Shown: positions 61,330 through 64,000 of the stretch, in pieces
How the letters are laid out: every line of letters begins with the position of its first letter
Numbering within the stretch: position 1 is the first letter of the stretch
NCBI GenBank assembly: GCA_014169315.1
Contig: AP022134.1
Location: forward strand, 1-64,000
DNA length: 64,000 nt
Source: Enterobacter cloacae
GTDB lineage: Bacteria; Pseudomonadota; Gammaproteobacteria; Enterobacterales; Enterobacteriaceae
Direction: 5' to 3'
Translations under genes and position numbers: made by a program
Notes under the pieces: generated by a model
The model's input: only the letters and a program-made list of their open reading frames with translations
Database searches by the model: none
Told to the model about the DNA's origin: nothing

Positions 61330-61935
61330 ATGACTGAATTAAATAAAAGCCCGTCCGGTTTTTCCGGAGCTGATGTCAGTAAAGAACAGGCTGCCATAAG
61401 GGCACTTGTAGAAAGAGTAGTGACCAACTATCGCAGCCGGACAGCACCTGATCGGGTTCAAAAGGCTTCGGTAGCGTTTAATGGGGGATTAATCCTGACC
61501 CTGATGCTGGCCTTGACGCTATTGGGCTACCTTGTGGCGGAATTGCTCAGGGGGTATGTTGCGGATAGTTCACCCTATGTGCCCGGTCTAAGTTATTCGC
61601 AATTTTCGATGCTTATGGTCGTTGAGCTGTGTCTATGCTTTCTTGCATGGTTTTTGGTTGTCACAGGGGACTATCCCCGGCCGTGGATATTTCAGGTAGT
61701 CCCGATGGAGCAGTACTGGTTCTTTGACGAAGTGGATGACGACGATCTTGCCCGGCTTTCCTGTAACCCTTACATCAAGCGCTGGCTACTTGATGAAATG
61801 TCCGGTATTCATCGACTGACCTACACGAGGCTGCATGATCGACTGGAGCGCATCTGTAATATTGCATCCCATCTCGAATACAGCCGTATTCAGGCACATA
61901 AGATTTCCCTAATCAACGGAAGCAGTGCCTCCTGA
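61330..61935 (+). CDS. Hypothetical two-helix membrane protein (201 residues)
   Basis: Cytoplasmic N-terminus of about 45 residues, two membrane helices (about residues 52-75 and 95-113), then a long cytoplasmic C-terminal part with 'YPRPWIFQVVPMEQYWFFDEVDDDDLARL'. CAGGAGTGGGGT lies before the ATG. No family recognised. The 280 bp after it, up to IS150, holds no gene. Confidence 0.55.
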   Translation: MTELNKSPSGFSGADVSKEQAAIRALVERVVTNYRSRTAPDRVQKASVAFNGGLILTLMLALTLLGYLVAELLRGYVADSSPYVPGLSYSQFSMLMVVELCLCFLAWFLVVTGDYPRPWIFQVVPMEQYWFFDEVDDDDLARLSCNPYIKRWLLDEMSGIHRLTYTRLHDRLERICNIASHLEYSRIQAHKISLINGSSAS

Positions 61936-62267
61936 TCCTACCATTGCATCCGGAAATTAAACGGGCAGGAACTGCACTGTATGTTCCGACCCAGCAGCTG
62001 CCCGTTACCCTTTTCTTTAGTATAAAATGACTTTCGCCGACAACCGGAAGTGAATCATGTCAAATAAATGAAAAATCAGTAATTTATGTAGGCGGGGTGT
62101 TTGGCTGATCAGGGCAGGGTGGTATAATAACGCTGGTGCTGGAGGCTTTTGCCCCAGCCAGCGGTAACACTGTTTGACTGTGGTAAAAGCAGAAAGCCCC
62201 GAGTAATTTTTCAATTAACCTGTACTGCACCCATTTTGTTGGACGATGAAATGGAATAGTCCCTGAT

Positions 62268-62789
62268 ATGTCAAAGCCAAAATACCCCTTCGAAAAGCGC
62301 CTTGAAGTCGTGAATCACTACTTCACAACTGATGATGGTTACAGGATCATCTCTGCACGTTTTGGTGTGCCTCGAACCCAGGTCAGGACGTGGGTTGCCC
62401 TCTATGAAAAACATGGAGAAAAAGGTTTAATTCCCAAACCTAAAGGCGTTAGTGCTGATCCAGAGTTGCGCATTAAGGTCGTGAAAGCCGTGACCGAGCA
62501 GCAGATGTCCCTCAATCAGGCTGCTGCTCACTTTATGCTTGCTGGTAGTGGTTCTGTAGCCAAGTGGCTGAAAGTCTATGAGGAGCACGGAGAAGCTGGT
62601 TTACGCGCACTCAAGATCGGCACCAAAAGAAACATTACAATGTCAGTTGATCCAGAAAAAGCGGCGTTAGCATTGGAGCTGTCGAAAGACCGACGTATTG
62701 AGGATCTTGAAAGACAAGTTCGATTCCTTGAAATGCGGCTTACGTATCTAAAAAAGCTGAAAGCCTTAGCTCATCCCGCGAAAAAGTGA
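62268..62789 (+). CDS. insJ: IS150 OrfA (InsJ), helix-turn-helix protein
   Basis: A 173-residue protein with two helix-turn-helix regions ('GYRIISARFGVPRTQVRTWVALYEKHG' and 'SLNQAAAHFMLAGSGSVAKWLKVYEEHG') and a C-terminal leucine-zipper-like helix ('RIEDLERQVRFLEMRLTYLKKLKAL'). It binds the IS ends. Near its stop, AAAAAG offers a slip site for a -1 shift into OrfB to make the full transposase, as known for IS150. Confidence 0.93.
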   Translation: MSKPKYPFEKRLEVVNHYFTTDDGYRIISARFGVPRTQVRTWVALYEKHGEKGLIPKPKGVSADPELRIKVVKAVTEQQMSLNQAAAHFMLAGSGSVAKWLKVYEEHGEAGLRALKIGTKRNITMSVDPEKAALALELSKDRRIEDLERQVRFLEMRLTYLKKLKALAHPAKK

Positions 62790-63637
62790 AAGTACTCAAC
62801 GAGCTAAGGCAGTTTTACCCTCTTGATGAGCTTCTCAAGGCAGCGGAGATACCGCGCAGTACGTTTTATTACCATCTAAAGGCTCTCAGCAAGCCTGATA
62901 AGTATGCGGATGTTAAAAAGCGTATTGGTGAGATTTATCACGAGAATAAAGGTCGTTACGGATACCGTAGGGTAACGTTGTCTCTCCATCGAGACGGGGA
63001 ACGGATTAACCATAAAGCCGTTCAGCGCCTGATGGGAACCCTCTCGCTTAAGGCAGCGATTAAGGTCAAACGATACAGCTCCTACAGAGGAGAGGTAGGG
63101 CAAACCGCCCCCAATGTTCTCCAAAGGGATTTCAAGGCTACACGGCCAAACGAGAAGTGGGTTACCGACGTTACTGAATTTGCAGTCAATGGGCGAAAGC
63201 TGTATTTGTCTCCAGTAATAGATCTCTTCAACAACGAAGTTATTTCTTACAGCCTGTCGGAAAGACCTGTGATGAACATGGTCGAGAATATGCTCGATCA
63301 GGCATTCAAAAAGCTTAAGCCTCACGAGCATCCTATTCTGCACTCTGACCAGGGATGGCAGTATCGTATGAGAAGGTATCAAAACATCCTTAAAGAACAA
63401 GGCATTACACAGAGCATGTCCAGAAAAGGCAATTGTCTGGATAATGCAGTCGTGGAATGTTTCTTTGGAACCTTAAAGTCGGAGTGTTTTTATCTTGACG
63501 AGTTCAGTAATATAAGCGAACTGAAGGATGCTGTTACGGAATATATTGACTACTACAACAGCAGAAGAATTAGCCTGAAATTAAAAGGTCTGAGTCCAAT
63601 TGAATATCGAACCCAGACCTATGTGCCTCGTGTTTAA
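62786..63637 (+). CDS. insK: IS150 OrfB (InsK), DDE integrase domain
   Basis: A 283-residue protein with an N-terminal HTH_21 part ('[16 protein letters not shown]') and an rve catalytic core: Asp in '[10 protein letters not shown]', Asp in '[10 protein letters not shown]', and Glu in '[16 protein letters not shown]'. Intact, so the element is probably mobile. It overlaps OrfA and is normally made as an OrfAB fusion. Confidence 0.93.
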   Translation: MKVLNELRQFYPLDELLKAAEIPRSTFYYHLKALSKPDKYADVKKRIGEIYHENKGRYGYRRVTLSLHRDGERINHKAVQRLMGTLSLKAAIKVKRYSSYRGEVGQTAPNVLQRDFKATRPNEKWVTDVTEFAVNGRKLYLSPVIDLFNNEVISYSLSERPVMNMVENMLDQAFKKLKPHEHPILHSDQGWQYRMRRYQNILKEQGITQSMSRKGNCLDNAVVECFFGTLKSECFYLDEFSNISELKDAVTEYIDYYNSRRISLKLKGLSPIEYRTQTYVPRV

Positions 63638-63751
63638 CTGTCCAACTTTTTGGGGTCAGTACAACCCGAGGCCCCTGTATGCTAGTCACATTCAGAGTAG
63701 CCTCTTGCCTGCTTAAATGCAAGGAGAAGAAGGCCATTGTTAACACCAAGC

Positions 63752-64000
63752 TGTAATGTCCCCTTTGAACCATTCTAAAATGTCCCCAGACAATTCTCTG
63801 GGGGATTTTTCATGATCAAAGAGACTGTTACGATGAGTCATAAGGAACTCGACCGACTTCACATTATTCAGGAGTCACTTAATCGCCATATTACTCAGGA
63901 ACAAGCTGCGGCACGCATTGGCATTTCTATTCGGCAGGTTAAACGTCTGGTGCAACGGTATAGAAATGAAGGGCCTTCTGGTCTAGTTTCCCGCCGACGT
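63752..64000 (+). mobile_element. Left part of a second insertion sequence (cut by the window edge)
   Basis: A sequence beginning near TGTAATGTCCCC, repeated once as AAATGTCCCC, followed by a CCCCAGA/TCTGGGG hairpin and the start of a transposase gene. This is how IS1202-like ISNCY elements begin. The exact left end cannot be fixed without the right end. Confidence 0.6.
63812..64000 (+). CDS. Transposase N-terminus, ISNCY or IS481 type (partial)
   Basis: 63 codons to the window edge: 'MSHKELDRLHIIQESLNRHITQEQAAARIGISIRQVKRLVQRYRNEGPSGLVSRRR', a helix-turn-helix typical of ISNCY (IS1202-like) transposases. GGGGGA lies 6 bases before the ATG at 63812; an in-frame ATG at 63833 is the alternative. 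The catalytic part lies outside the window. Confidence 0.75.
   Translation, partial: MIKETVTMSHKELDRLHIIQESLNRHITQEQAAARIGISIRQVKRLVQRYRNEGPSGLVSRRR

Larger units (their letters stand above)
62221..63663 (+). mobile_element. IS150 (IS3 family), complete
   Basis: A 1443-bp element. The ends TGTACTGCACCC (left) and, on the other strand, TGTACTGACCCC (right) form imperfect inverted repeats. The flanks ACC (62218-62220) and ACC (63664-63666) form a 3-bp target duplication. Length and both protein sizes equal those of IS150. Confidence 0.95.

Noticed and set aside
1..64000. tRNA, rRNA, CRISPR or antibiotic-resistance genes
   Set aside because: None was recognised on either strand.

Overview
The window looks like a segment of a large conjugative plasmid of the IncH type from an Enterobacterales host. 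Three things point there: a complete run of H-type (F-like) mating-pair-formation genes in the order trhA-L-E-K-x-B-x-dsbC-V-C; two Rep_3-type initiators, each with its own iterons; and Enterobacterales insertion sequences (a full 1057-bp IS903-type element and a full 1443-bp IS150). The family names come from recognising protein motifs, not from a database search.

Layout. (1) About 100-9710, minus strand: one transfer operon for pilin, pilus core, a periplasmic thiol isomerase and the assembly ATPase, ending in a terminator at the left edge. (2) About 9.7-12.2 kb: replicon 1, a minus-strand rep gene with iterons on both sides. (3) 12.2-21.2 kb: two orphan ParB/KorB-like proteins, a DnaJ-type zinc-finger protein, a possible third Rep-fold protein, a Dam-type methylase, a DUF4942-type methyltransferase and small membrane proteins. 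(4) 21.5-30.8 kb: replicon 2. Its rep gene has ten 21-bp direct iterons upstream and an array of palindromic iteron pairs at an 81-bp pitch downstream. Two convergent paralogous genes for secreted Ig-like proteins bracket the whole module. (5) 31-36 kb: small genes of phage or plasmid character and a second NPPF methyltransferase. (6) 36-38.7 kb: a third Ig-like paralogue. (7) 39-62 kb: a plus-strand series of mostly small unknown genes. It includes a HigB-like toxin without a visible HigA, a beta-class DNA methyltransferase, an HNH endonuclease, a klaABC (kilA/TelA) operon, a pair of duplicated small proteins, and an IS903 that truncates a gene. (8) 62.2-64 kb: IS150 with a 3-bp target duplication, then the start of an IS481/ISNCY-like transposase cut by the window edge.

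Two dispersed DNA elements cut across these modules and are the most notable finding. Element A is a 13-bp dyad, AAAAGTWACTTTT. It has 8 perfect copies and 6 with one mismatch, spread fairly evenly over the window, both between genes and inside genes in different reading frames. It resembles the KorB operator or parS style of site, and the window encodes two ParB/KorB-like proteins with no ParA. Element B is a promoter cassette in which a near-palindrome, GGTTATTAGCC, lies a nearly fixed 19-20 bp upstream of a TATAAT-like -10 box. It occurs before at least twelve genes, including the first ParB-like gene, dam, the DUF4942 methyltransferase and many of the small 39-60 kb genes. It looks like a plasmid-wide regulon comparable in concept to the CUP promoters of IncN leading regions. 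The two Rep genes share the same design of five iterons at 21-bp spacing, which suggests an old replicon duplication.
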